61,950 bases of DNA from Syncephalastrum monosporum B8922 (lineage: Eukaryota; Mucoromycota; Mucoromycetes; Mucorales; Syncephalastraceae). This document shows positions 10,448 to 21,938 of this stretch, piece by piece. A model generated the notes under the pieces. The model was not told where the DNA came from, did no database searches, and saw only the letters and a program-made list of their open reading frames with translations. Position numbers and translations under genes: made by a program. Where the stretch lies: NCBI GenBank assembly GCA_000697355.1, contig JNEN01000913.1, positions 1 to 61,950 on the forward strand. The letters are read 5' to 3'. How positions within the stretch are numbered: position 1 is the first letter of the stretch; the number at the start of each line of letters is the position of its first letter.

Positions 10448-11018
10448 AATGCAAATGATCAGGAAAAAATTAAATATAATAAAGAAGTGCTTGAATTTTT
10501 TTTTGATTTGCATGGCCCTTTCAGTCCTTGTTTAACAAGGGCCAACAACCCCCACCCCTCCTTCTCTTTCAAACCCTGTCGTGCCTGAACCCAGAAGAAT
10601 AACAACCCCTGCTCTGCTCTATCCATCATATTCAGTACACACACCCGCAAACATCGGTTAGCGAGGACTTTCAAGGAACTGGTACGAATCTTGGTACTTG
10701 ATATATAAAAGGTGCTGAAGGCGTCCGGGCGCCCACCTTCATATTCTTTTTTTTTTCCTGTGTCTGGTCGTTGGCTCAAGAGTTTCGTAGTATTCAACAG
10801 GGTCTCCCCAGAAGATAAACCCTACCAGATGTTATACTGTAAATGCGATGAAGCAGAACCAGAAAGTGTAGGCATCCCCATCTATTTGGGACGGGTAAAA
10901 GTAAAATATTGAATCAAGTATACTTGCAAGATGGATTGGGATGACATGCTTTTATTCCTTTCGTACATACACATATATATATAGACAATTCGTTGTTTTT
11001 TTTTTCTTATCTTTACAT
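10448..11018. other. Intergenic: small secreted gene promoter and ARG4 downstream region
   Basis: No further gene is recognised. The stretch holds the 5' flank of the minus-strand secreted-protein gene and the 3' flank of ARG4, with T-rich runs near 10746 and 10995. Confidence 0.5.
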
Positions 11019-12627
11019 CTAGATGCGCTTGCCCTCTGCGAGCCAGCCCTGCAGCTTCTGGATTTGGTCGAGAACAGCAGGCTTGCTGGTGCCACCGATG
11101 GCCGTCCGGTTATCGATGCTGGTCTCGTAGCTCCAGATCTTGGACACGTCATCCTCAAAGGAGGCGTGAAGGGACTTGAAGTCCTCGGGCTTGAGCTCGT
11201 GGAGAGACACGCCACGGTCCTCGGCCATCTTGACGGCCGCACCGGAGATGTGGTGGGTCTCACGGAAGGGAACGCCCTTGCGCACGAGGTATTCAGCCAG
11301 GTCGGTGGCAAGCATATCAGCGCTCAAGGCAGCGCGCATCTTCTCGGGGAAGATCTACAGAGCGGTCTGTGAGTGAGCCATTCTGAGGATCGAATCTCGT
11401 GGTTCTACTTACGTTCATGGTGCTGAGGACACCGCTGGTGATTTGAAGCGAGCCCGAGAGCGTGTCAGCAGCATCGAACATAGGCTCCTTGTCTTCCTGA
11501 AGATCCTTGTTGTATGTGCTGGGAATGCCCTTGTAGGACATCATGAAGCCCGACATCTAAAGGTCAATGAAGATAAGCTTTCCTGTGGTCCTAGACAAGG
11601 TTCCTTCTTTTTCTTTTTTCTTCCGTGACGTACGCTACCAAAGACACGACCGCTCTTGCCACGAAGAAGCTCCAAACTGTCGGGGTTCTTCTTTTGGGGC
11701 ATCAAGCTCGAACCGGTGCTGTAAGCATCCGCGAGCTTGACAAAGCCAAACTCGCTCGACGAGTAGATGATCAGGTCCTCGGCGAGACGCGAGATGTGGG
11801 TCATGGTCAAGCTGCTCAAGAACAGAAACTCGGCGACAAAGTCACGGTCGCTGACGGCGTAGAGCGAGTTGTTGATGATGCCCTTGAAGCCGAGCTCCTG
11901 GGCGAGGAACTCGCGGTCAATGTTGAAGGCGTGGCCGGCCAACGCACCGGAGCCGAGCGGCAGCACGTTGACGCGCTCGATCAGCTGCTCCAGGCGCTGC
12001 GCGTCCGCCTGCCAGAGCCACGCGTACGAGAGGAGCAGGTGCGACCACCGGATGGGTTGGGCGCGCTTGACAGGGTGTCAGTTCCGATTTGGCGTCTTCC
12101 GTTTGTACTTTTTTTTTCTTTCTCTCTCTTTGTTTCTATACCTGCAAGTGAGTGTAGCCGGGGATCAAGACATCGATCTCCTTCTCGGCACGCGCGACGG
12201 TGACTGCGATGAGCTCCTTGAGGTGGGCCAGGATCTTGGAGGCCTCCTCCCGGAGCCAGAGACGCATGTCGGTGGCGACCTGGTCGTTGCGGCTACGGCC
12301 GGTGTGCAGCTTGCCAGCCACGGAGCCGACAATCTCACCGAGACGACGCTCGTTGGCGGTGTGGATATCCTCGTCGCCGGGCTTGATCTCAAAGGCATTG
12401 GCCTGCCACTCCTCCATGACCTTCGACAGACCCTCAATGAGTTGGTCGCGTTCTTGCTCGGTGATAATGCCGTTCTTGGCCAAGGCCTTGCTGTACGCCA
12501 TCGAGCCGATGCAGTCGGCCGCGTACATGCGCTTGTCAAAGTGAATCGACGCATTGAAGGCGTCCATCAACGGATCCACTGCGCCGGTGAATCGGCCGCC
12601 CCAGAGCTTCTTGGGTCCCTCGCTCAT
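11019..12627 (-). CDS. ARG4: Argininosuccinate lyase
   Basis: Cleaves argininosuccinate to arginine and fumarate, the last step of arginine biosynthesis, in the cytosol. Four exons: 12627-12142, 12065-11634, 11556-11413 and 11354-11019. They total 465 aa, close to yeast Arg4. The fumarase/aspartase-superfamily signature [15 protein letters not shown] lies in exon 2. Other hallmarks are the N-terminal [22 protein letters not shown] and [12 protein letters not shown]. All introns are GT-AG and preserve phase. The start follows a short leader. A TGACTCA site sits 79 bp upstream of the ATG, pointing to general amino-acid control. Confidence 0.97.
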
Positions 12628-12705
12628 AGTCAGATATAAAGTAAAGAAAAGGTGTAGAAATGACAGGCGCGTCCGGGGGATCTTCAATCACATCCCGCAA
12701 AAATG

Positions 12706-12712
12706 TGACTCA
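12706..12712. promoter_or_regulatory. TGACTCA, Gcn4/CPC1-type site of ARG4
   Basis: Perfect TGACTCA located 79 bp upstream of the ARG4 start codon. Gcn4/Cpc1 bZIP factors bind this motif and activate amino-acid biosynthetic genes in fungi. Such heptamers occur by chance every several kb; here the position gives the weight. Confidence 0.55.
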
Positions 12713-13291
12713 TTTCTGTTGGCTTATGCTTCTAAAAGAGGCAATTCCATCAGCTTCCTTCTGACAGGCATCACTTGCATGCGGTACGATAGTAGAAGGA
12801 TCATACTTTAGCCGTATACTTTCATAACGTTCAGTCATGCCTCCAGAAAGGTGCTCTCTAGAGCCACGACGAAAGCCAAAGTATCCAGCGAGCTTTTTCC
12901 TGCATTCTATGGACCAGCACTCATTGGTCGATAATGCTCGCGGAGATACTGGCCACCTTTGTCCGCGACCAGTATTACTGGGAAATACATGTCAGTAGGA
13001 ATGAATCCTATGGGATACCAAGACGCGTGTCTTTATACTCCTGGTGCAAATTGAGACCAAGCTCGATGGGCTTATCGTTTTTATTCACTAGAGACGCGTG
13101 CGTTACAGTATCTTGTAAGTCCCTGAGGCATAATGATAAGTGTCATGAAACATAGGTTCTCAAAGGCGTTGGACATCGTAATACATGAAGAAGGGTAAGT
13201 ACAGAGTAGAGGCTGGATTGGAAGACCGCTATGTACGAAATAACGCAAACATACACAGTTTTAAATAGGGATATGCGAACGAGCGTTTGTT
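12713..13291. other. Intergenic between ARG4 and MVP1
   Basis: Holds the ARG4 upstream region and the MVP1 3' flank. A short plus-strand frame at 12934-13155 has no recognisable similarity. Nothing else is seen. Confidence 0.5.
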
Positions 13292-15994
13292 TTATTCAAA
13301 TGATGCAGGATCGGCAGGCATCTTAAGGACAGGCCCTTCCAACTCGACCCAGTTATCCGTCCGCTGGCGCGAAAAGTGGATCATGTCACGGACATAGCTC
13401 TGATACAAGGAGGATACAAATGCGTGCTGCTTGTGAAGATACACCAACTCTGACCACATGCAATATTGGATAAATACTTGCCGGCATTGCTGATCCTGCA
13501 ACGTTTGTTCGTCCTAAAAACCATAGGCATACCCTGTCGTCAGTTCCACAGTCTCTATCCTCCTCTTTTTTCAACATACCGTGCGAAGCGCATCTTCCAG
13601 ACGTGTCACCTCGGATTCCAATCCAGGCACGCCCTTGTGCTGGTTCACCTTTTTACGATTGTTAGATATCCGCTTGGTCAGACTCTCTATCTGGTTGGCA
13701 GCCGCCTTGTCTTTACGCGTGTCCAGTTCCTACATGATAACAATACACGTTCATATCCCTTTTATACCGTAGTGACTCCTTTTTTTTTCTTCTGTCGTAT
13801 TACCCTGAACGAGACCAACAGATCACGGAAACGCTTCAGGTTCTCCAGCACGCCATCCGCAGCCACACTGACATGGTTCTCCAAGATACTGCTCTCGCGC
13901 TGCATATGCTTCGCAACGCTTTCATATCCTGCGACGGCCTCTCGACAGTTTCCGCAGTCTGCAGCGTGGTATCGGTGCTCTGTTTCAGCAAGGGAGCTGC
14001 AAGAGAATTTAGCCACGGACCCGCCCTTGAACACACATCCACTACTTACTTGAGCGCGATGCTGTAGCGCACATAATCCGTGGCCTGACCATGCATGCGC
14101 CGAATCATGCGCTCCATAATGTGGCAGAAATTCACATAGTGCTCGATCGCAGCGCCGACGCGTTGGCGGGTTTTCCGCAGGTGCTCTTCATAATTCGGGG
14201 GTATCATCTGCTGCAGGTCTTGAATGTTGTGCTGCTTCCTTCGGTATTCTTCGTCGAGCGAGGGTGGGTGCTGCTTTCGCCATGCGGCGAGTTCCTGCAC
14301 GCGGTGCCACGTGAGATCATCATGGCACGGGGAACGGAGGTGGGGGAGGGGAGGCGTGCTTTGCTTTTTATTTTTTATTTTTTGGGTCTTACCGAGGGCT
14401 CTGTCAGGAACTTGGTCAAGATGTCGTCGTTGCGCAGCGTAGGATGTCGGACGACGGCATTGATGAAGCGCGAGAGGCCCTTGCGTCGTTTTTCGAGGAA
14501 CGGACCGTCTCCTTTCGACGAGACTGTGTGTTTGATTTTCAATTGCTCTTTTTTCTTTGAGGCATGCAACCGGTGTCAAAGACTTACTTCCACTCATCTT
14601 TTTTGGGGGCAGGTTCGGTAGGGTACGGAAGGGGTAGCGGCGCGAAAGGACTTCCATGAGCCACCAAAAGTCACTGTACCGTCGGAGAACAATGGACGAT
14701 CGTTTTTGACTCTCGACAATGTAGTTGACATGCTTAAAGATGAACCCCTCGCGCTCGGGGGCAATCGTCACCTTGATATCTTCCAAACGATGGAACCAAG
14801 ACTGCGTGTCGATGGGTTTTGCGGGTAACTCTTGATATTGTTGCTGCTGCTGTTGGTGCTGTTGTTGGTGTTGCTGGTGTGTATGCTTTGCTTCGGTCGA
14901 GAAGACGCTGGCGGCCCGTGGTGTGCTTGCGCCTGAGGTGTTGCCTCCCCTTGCGTTCCCAAGATAGGAGCCATTCTTCCTCGTGTCTCCTTCCAACGGA
15001 GAGTTTTCCATTTCTTGCACATGGCGCTTCAAGGGATCGGCTGCCTTCGAGTCATCCTGGCGGTCTTCGAAGGCGGGCTCTGGAAGATCTGTAGGCGGCG
15101 AAAAGAAAGTCAGAAAAGAGCATAAGAACACAGAGAGAGAGAGAGGCGGAAACCCAAATAATGCGCCCTCGTAACTTACGGTGGCGATGGTGATACAGGC
15201 TGGACAACGATATCTCTGCAACCCAAGAGGGGCGGGCGGGGCGGGGGGAGTGTTTGGATACAAACCGTGAAATGGGAATTTACCAAGTCTATTCTGCGCC
15301 AAAGCCAGCGCGGCCAATGCTGCATTAAACTCGGGACGGGTAACATAAGTAGCGCCGTTCGGGACAATGGTGCGCATAATCTAGCTCACCCCCAAGTGCG
15401 TAAGATACACAAGAGCGGGAGTAGGATGCTTTGCGTTACTCACCTTTTCCATGTCAGTGCCAGACACCGCGCCATATTCCAAGACGTTGTGCAGCGACGA
15501 AAGGGAGACGCGGCCCGACCGCTGGTTCTGAGAAAAGAGCGAGCTATACACTTCCGGTAGCTGGATACCGTCTTAAGAGAGAGAGAGAGAGAGAGAGAGG
15601 GCGTGAGCCAATGCAGAGAGCAGAGGAGGGTCACAGAACGCTTACTCAATACAGTAGCCGCGGTCAGGGTTGGGTCGCTTGGGCGTGCATAATGGTTGGG
15701 CGGTGAAGCGGAGGGAGGGTGTCCGTTGATAAAGGAAGCGGTGGTCGAGTCTGTGTTGATCCTTTCCGCAGGAAGACCGGCAAAGAGGGACCGGTGCGAC
15801 GAAGCGAAGCCGGCTGAGTCTTGGCGAGGCAATGACCCCCAAGGATCTTCGTCCAAGGTGGAGGCATAAAACGACGTCGTCGTAATCGGACGAGTCGCAC
15901 TCGACCCGCCCAGAACAGACGACGACGACGGCATATCAAAGAACGAGCTCGAGAGCGGATCGTCTTCGTCTGGGACGTGGTGCATTAACGACAT
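13292..15994 (-). CDS. MVP1: Sorting nexin Mvp1 (SNX8 type, PX-BAR)
   Basis: Endosomal SNX-BAR protein that binds phosphoinositide and tubulates membranes for recycling from endosomes. Ten exons (15994-15646, 15571-15444, 15380-15284, 15215-15180, 15088-14588, 14523-14393, 14294-14050, 13996-13804, 13729-13580, 13513-13292) sum to 2052 nt, 683 aa. There is an N-terminal disordered part, an EH-like segment (~110-205), a Gln/His-rich linker, a PX domain from about residue 300 (RRYSDFWWLMEVL; LPNLPPKKM) and a helical BAR region to the end. Exon 4 is a 36-nt microexon. Intron 1 carries a (CT)n tract on the sense strand just before its acceptor. The first ATG is 15994; the TTG further up is not a start. 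Confidence 0.92.
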
Positions 15995-16093
15995 GATCTC
16001 TCTTTCCAAGGCAAGACAAAAAAAAAAAAAAAAAAAAAGGAAGGAAAGCCAAGGCCAAGTGCTGTCCTCTCTTCGCTTTCCCGCGTTTTATAC

Positions 16094-16133
16094 AGTGCAA
16101 AAAAGTCGGAGAGAATTACGACTTTTTTGCACT
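16094..16133. promoter_or_regulatory. 15-bp perfect inverted repeat in MVP1/ATP23 divergent promoter
   Basis: Arms at 16094-16108 (AGTGCAAAAAAGTCG) and 16119-16133 are perfect complements around a 10-nt spacer. It lies 100 bp from the MVP1 start and 26 bp from the proposed ATP23 start, the only gap between the two divergent genes. It may be a dimeric factor site or a hairpin in the ATP23 leader. Confidence 0.6.
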
Positions 16134-16158
16134 CACCCTATCCACCTTTTTACCCCAT

Positions 16159-17155
16159 ATGAAGCTGTTTGGCGAACCATTGTATGCTACTCCATGCCTC
16201 GTGTAGAATCGCTCTATTCACTTGTCTTTTAAAGTCGCTACACTGAACAGCAATGTACTCAAGAACTGGCTGAATTGTTCGAAACCTCTCCTCAGGTGCG
16301 CAATCTACTCCAGGCAATCTACACACTGAATCCGAAGGCCCTCAAAGGTGGCATTACTTGCCGAACATGTGCTGGCACTGTGCAGACAGTACGTATGACC
16401 TGTAGTAGCTCCCTTCTGCATCCTGAATCGCGCTTGTGTAGAACCGACGCGGTTATTACAGCGTGCCTTACAAACGGTGAGGCCCCCTTTGTCTTCCTGT
16501 CGAGATAAGCGCTCTTCATTGGCTAATCTACGCTACATAAAAAGGGTCGTCTTGTGCGCAGACAACATCCGTTCCAAAGAGCAGCTCGAACAAACACTGA
16601 TGCACGAGCTTGTTCATGCCTTTGATAGCACGCGCAAGGGCAAATTCCAGTCCATCTGTCACCTTATCGCATGCGGCGAAGTACGCGCCTCAGCGCTCGG
16701 CAAGTGGCGTGACGATCACCCTGACCCAGCATCCGTAGGCTGACCCTATTTCCCCCACTTCATCCATAGGTCAATGCCGCGACGTCCGGCCTGCTGACCG
16801 GCGCCAAGCATGCATCATCAATGACGCCATCCGGTCCACTGCAGAAGAATGCGGCGGGGTCCGCGCTGCGCGTGTCTATGTCACACAAGTCTTTGAGCGT
16901 TGCAGCGAAGACACCGCTCCGTTTTATACGACACAGCAAACTAATAAAGCACAAGGGCGGCAAGGAAGCGGAGGCGAACGAGGATGGCAGGAAACGTATA
17001 TATCGTGTATGTGTGTATATATGTGTATATATGTGTATATATGTGTATATATAGGTGTATGTGTGGGTGTGTCTTTAGCTTTACAATTTCGACGAGGACA
17101 GGTGGGCGTCGATGACCGCACCGGATTGAACGAGTCGATGGATATTTTCCTTTGA
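16159..17155 (+). CDS. ATP23: Mitochondrial inner-membrane metalloprotease Atp23
   Basis: Intermembrane-space protease and chaperone that processes Atp6 and helps assemble the F1Fo-ATP synthase. Exons: 16159-16181, 16235-16388, 16442-16476, 16545-16699 and 16770-17155 (250 aa). The zinc site HELVH lies in TLMHELVHAFD; RGYYSV, RVVLCADN, the Cys-bearing QACIINDAIRS and the FERCSEDTAPF end-block match the family. Intron 4 is GC-AG (donor GCAAGT). Without it the frame does not connect. The first 23-nt exon is inferred from phase. After TAPF the frame continues through a GTGTATATAT repeat (17013-17052) to TGA at 17153, overlapping the AMACR 3' end antisense. This tail may be spliced differently in reality. 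Confidence 0.88.
17013..17052 (+). repeat. 10-bp tandem repeat (GTGTATATAT x4)
   Basis: Four exact copies of GTGTATATAT. It falls in the predicted C-terminal tail of ATP23, just before the AMACR stop codon on the other strand. Confidence 0.85.
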
Positions 17156-18595
17156 AATGCCAAACTGGGCCAACACGTCCGCCGAATGCTCGCCCGGTTG
17201 AAGAAAAGGATCATCCATGTCTTGCGCGGGTTCGCGCGCAGGTGTGCGTGACAAGATGGGTGCGGGCTGAGGCGGTGCGGCCTGGCGCGGCCATTGCTTC
17301 TCAGGCGTCGTGACCGCCGACGCATCCGGGATCGCTTCTTGGAACGACAGGACAGGCGCGACACACGCATCCGTACCGTCGAATATTTCCGTCCATTGCG
17401 CCTGGGTCTTGGTTGCAAAGATCTGTGCGAATCGCTCCTTCATGGCCGGCCACTGCTCGTCATTGTGTTGGTCCGGCAGAGAGCTGGCATCGATCCCGAG
17501 ACCCCGGAGGAGCTCTGCATAAAATTGAGGCTCAATGGCGCCCCTATTATACGTGCGTTTTGCATAAGACACACGGTTACACAAAGGATGGCTACTTACA
17601 CAGACATGTAGCGGCCGTCCGCTGTCTTGTATACTTCGTAGAAAGGTGCCCCTCCGTCGAGCATGTTGGTGCCTCGCTCCTTTGAGAAGTTGAGACCGTA
17701 TTTTTGCATGAGGTAGGGGAATGTCGTCAGGTAAGACGTGCCGCTTGTCTGATGGAAGCGTCGATGTGTATGTGTGGCGGGGAAGGGAATAGCGAAAGTG
17801 GGGTCCGGTTATTTTCACGTGGTCCTGCCTTTACTTTTTTATTTTCACTTACCAAGTTGGCATCGACGACTTGGCCCTTTCCAGAGCGTGCGCGCTCCAT
17901 CAAGGCCATGAGGATACCCATCACGCACATGAGTCCACCACCAGCAAAGTCGGCTACGATAGTCCCATTTCGATGTCAGACATTTGGACAAAAAAAATCC
18001 CACGTTAGTCATATAGCGTATTACTCACCAAGGACGTTCATGGGGAAAAAGGGTGCTTCCCCGCGCCTGCCAATCATCTGTCACTTCATGATGAGTTGAA
18101 TACATTCTCGTTGGCCTGTACGGACGTTACCCCCAGGACGCCGGCAACGGAAAGGTAGTTGATGTCGTGGCCAGCCGCGAGCGAGGCCGGGCCGGACTGG
18201 CCGAACCCACTAAGACGAGCAATGATCAAGCGCGGGTTGTCCTTCAAAAGAACATCTGGGCCCAGGCCGAGCTTTTCGAGCACGCCTGGACGGAATGGAT
18301 CCAGCAGGACATCTGCTTTCTTCAAGAGCTCACGAACCGTGGCGATTGCAGCAGGATTTTTGAGGTCGAACGCGATGGAGCGTTTGTTCCTGAAGCCAAG
18401 AGAGAAATGAGACACGCGTTTTATGCAGGCTGTTCGCTCTCCTTTTTACCGTGCGAGGACGTCGGTGCTCATGGCCTTGGGGCGGTCGATACGGATCACA
18501 TCGGCGCCAAAGTCGGAGAGGATCATGCCAGCATAGGGTGCGGGGGCAAGACCGCCCATCTCGAAAACAGTGAGGCCTGACAAGGGGAGAGACAT
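17081..18595 (-). CDS. AMACR: Alpha-methylacyl-CoA racemase (CoA-transferase family III), peroxisomal
   Basis: Interconverts (R)- and (S)-2-methylacyl-CoA so that branched fatty acids can enter beta-oxidation. Six exons (18595-18450, 18389-18131, 18077-18029, 17953-17853, 17748-17600, 17543-17081) give 388 aa, normal for the family. Hallmarks: [12 protein letters not shown] near the N-terminus, [54 protein letters not shown] and GAIEPQFY. The C-terminus is Ser-Lys-Leu, a canonical PTS1 signal, which places it in peroxisomes. Introns are GT-AG and phase-consistent. Its last ~75 coding bases overlap the antisense ATP23 frame. Confidence 0.95.
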
Positions 18596-20555
18596 GATGT
18601 GCGGGGTACGGTATAAAACAAGGAAAGAGAAAGAAAGCTGAGAAAAAAAAAGAGGGTCGCTCTTCCCTTTTTCGGGTGGCGGTATTATGTACGGAGCCAC
18701 TAATTTGGACGTTCGCACATGATGGCCAAAGATGAAGCCATAGTACCAGATCCTGCGTCGCATAAAATTAATTCTCGTCATGATGCTAGCCTACATGGCA
18801 TAGAACCTTTTTTTTTCTCTTTATCTTACGTAAATTATGATGGTCACTAATATGAGAAGGATATGTCTTCTGCGAGAAGCGTGTACACATATTTAGTCAC
18901 TTAATATGCTTCTTGTAGCAAATACCGTGTCAGGCCCTTACTTCTTCCATCAAACAGTACTTTCATTATTCTTCACTCCTGACAGTTTGATATCACAAAG
19001 ACATTATCTGGTAGCGATTATACGTCCAAAAACCCAATACGCCTTTGTTAAGACTTGATATTCTGCTATGAAACTAGAATATCCAATTGTGTACAGTTTG
19101 CGATCTCCTGTCGCTTGTTGTATCTCGTCCGCAAGTTCTTACGATTTCTCAGGTAGCTGTACATATTTCTACTAAAGAGAATTACGCATCTCTATATATA
19201 CTTTGGAATAGTGGCATATTCTTACAAAGCTATAATTTATCACAGTCATAGATGCGGTTCTCATCAGAATATACACCGCGTATGTAAAACAAACACTAAG
19301 TACCGGCTATTCCCGCTAGGTTTCTTCAATTTGTACAGTACTAGAGCTCACTTTGAGTCTGTTCAATTTATTTACGTACCAAAGATATCCTACTTAGGCA
19401 GTCAGGCATTTCAGCATAGGTATTATTATGGTCGCCATTCTGTAAAATCCAATCGATCGATATATAATTTGATTTGTGTGCTCAAACGGTGGTTATCAGA
19501 AGTTCGATATCTGCCATATGTAGCAGCAGCCTCTGAGACACCCCACGTTTCCTCATGAGCGCGGTTACATTTGTCATTTCATCGTAATTTTGGTAACGGC
19601 ATATCTATTTGCTTTCGAATACTCAGTAAAACTTGGTGTACAGTATATTGGAGGCAAAACCAAAGAAGATCAGGCAGCGTCATATTACATAGAAACGAGC
19701 GAGATACTGTATAGCCGACCCCCTTATTCACTCGATTGTAGCACAAACGTGCAAGTTGCCACTTACACCATCGTTTCTCTACGGGAATGTTCATTTGAGG
19801 CTATGTATTACTTTCTCATTTGTATATTTTGAAAGGCACGGTACGGATGCTGCGCTGCTTGCTCATGCTCGCAGTGATAACACTTTTGCTATTCATTTAC
19901 TCTGAGTTTCATATTTCCACATTTTGCGCGTGCACTAACAATCACCAGGGTCATGCATGGTTTGTACCACTTAGACGCGCATAATCCATTGTTCCGAGTC
20001 TGGTTACCCTCTTCTTTTTGATTATTTATATCTCGGGTGTGTGTGTATCCATGACCTTTCGAGGAAGGAGTCGTACAATGAGAATAGGCGGGGAAAAAGA
20101 AAGTGGACCGGGCATTTGCCGCCCATGTCCCTGAACAAAAAAATTCTGACGCATGTGCCACTAATGACAGCGGCTCAATATAACATGCAGGCTGGTTTTA
20201 TTATTAGGCGAATGGCAGAGGGCCAAGGTACGCATAGCATCAATGGCACACGAGAGAGTCATAGAAACCCCATTTATTTTATTTTTTTGGTTTCATTTCT
20301 GTTCTATGCCACATGGTATCCAGAATGTGAGGCTGCTCTTGTCCTTGTGCCGCATGGAAAATGGGCAAATGGGCTACATACCATCGCGGGTGAGTTCAGA
20401 TGGGGGGCGGTTATTTTGTATCCCAGATTCCTTTTCAGGTAAAAGACCAAATGTACTTTCTCGACCCAAACTTGATTATCGATTTTCCCAGTTGCTTTTC
20501 TTTTCTTGGGTAACCCACTTGTAGCCCTTTTGTCAGCAAGGAAAAAAGACTCGAT
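18596..20555. other. Long intergenic region, no gene recognised
   Basis: About 2 kb of AT-rich sequence with only short frames lacking similarity. It contains the AMACR upstream region and the upstream region of the ArfGAP gene. Confidence 0.55.
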
Positions 20556-21882
20556 ATGCCCGAGCGACAGACAAAAGCAACCCAGCAGCGCCATGAGCGC
20601 ATGCTGACCGAGCTGCTCAAGCTTCCGGGAAACGATCGATGCGCCGACTGTCCCACGAAAAGTAAGCAACATCTCTGAAAAAACCTGTCCGTCCCCCTCC
20701 CTCCCGGGCTCTCCATCGTCATCCCGTCCTGCGCATTGCTTTGGACTTTCCGGGCATGGGCTGACCTGTTCTTCCAAACACAGATCCTCGCTGGGCTTCC
20801 TACTCGCTCGGTGTATTTCTATGCGTCCGCTGTGCCGGCCTGCACCGCAAGATGGGCACCCACATCTCGCGCGTGAAATCAATCTCCATGGATCAGTGGA
20901 CGCCCGAGCAAATCGACGTAAGAATTGTCCTAAAGGTCCTGTGTGCTTTTTTATCTCATGCCCGATACAGAATATCCGACAACAAGGCGGTAATGCAAAG
21001 GTGAACAGCGTGATCAATCCGCACCCCGAGCAGCATCCGCTACCTCTGGCAGATGATGATAATGAAAGGTATTGTTGTCCGCTTTCATGGCCTTGGTAGG
21101 GTTAGCAAGGGAGTTTACTCAACTCAACTGCATATGACAGAGCCATGGAGAAATACGTCCGTTTAAAGTGGGAGAAGCGTGCCTACATAGACCAACCCGT
21201 CATGGTAAGCGGATATAAACAAGATAGTGTAGAAAAAAAAAAGAGGAATGTAATAGACATTGATTGTCATCGTACTTTAGCCGCAGCGACCGACCGCTCC
21301 TCAGGTGTCCGCATCCAGAACAGAGCCTCCAAAACGGACGTCGTCTGCTCCGGCCTTGGTACACGATCCTTCCACCTATGAAAGCGGCGTCGCCCGTCTG
21401 CGCGAAATGGGCTTCAAGGACGATGAGCGGAACCGCCAGGTGTTGCGACAGACACAGGGCAGCCTCGAGGCTGCGGTTGATATCCTGTCGAGACTGCCCG
21501 GCGCACAACGCCCGCTGACGAACGGCATCGGACTGACGGACGAGCAAAAGATGCTGCGACTCAATGACTTGGGCTACACCGATATGGCTGAATGCCGCGA
21601 CGCCTTGCGGCGCACAGGCGGCAATCTCGAGGTTGCCATCAGCCTCCTTCAAAACGCACGCCAGCCGACTGCCCAGCCATCGAAACCGGCCGAGCCCTTG
21701 TCCGCTTTCAGCACCACGAGCGCCTTTTCCACCTCTCAAGAGCTTGCGGGCCGAGCTCAAAACTCGGAGGAGCGTCAGGCGGCCAAGTTGTCGGGCACCC
21801 CGATGGGAAAGCTCCTCGACGTCGACGATGCGAGCCGAGCCGTGCCCAACGTGAGCAACCCTTTCAACATGCCCTTCCAACC

Positions 21883-21938
<56 letters not shown>

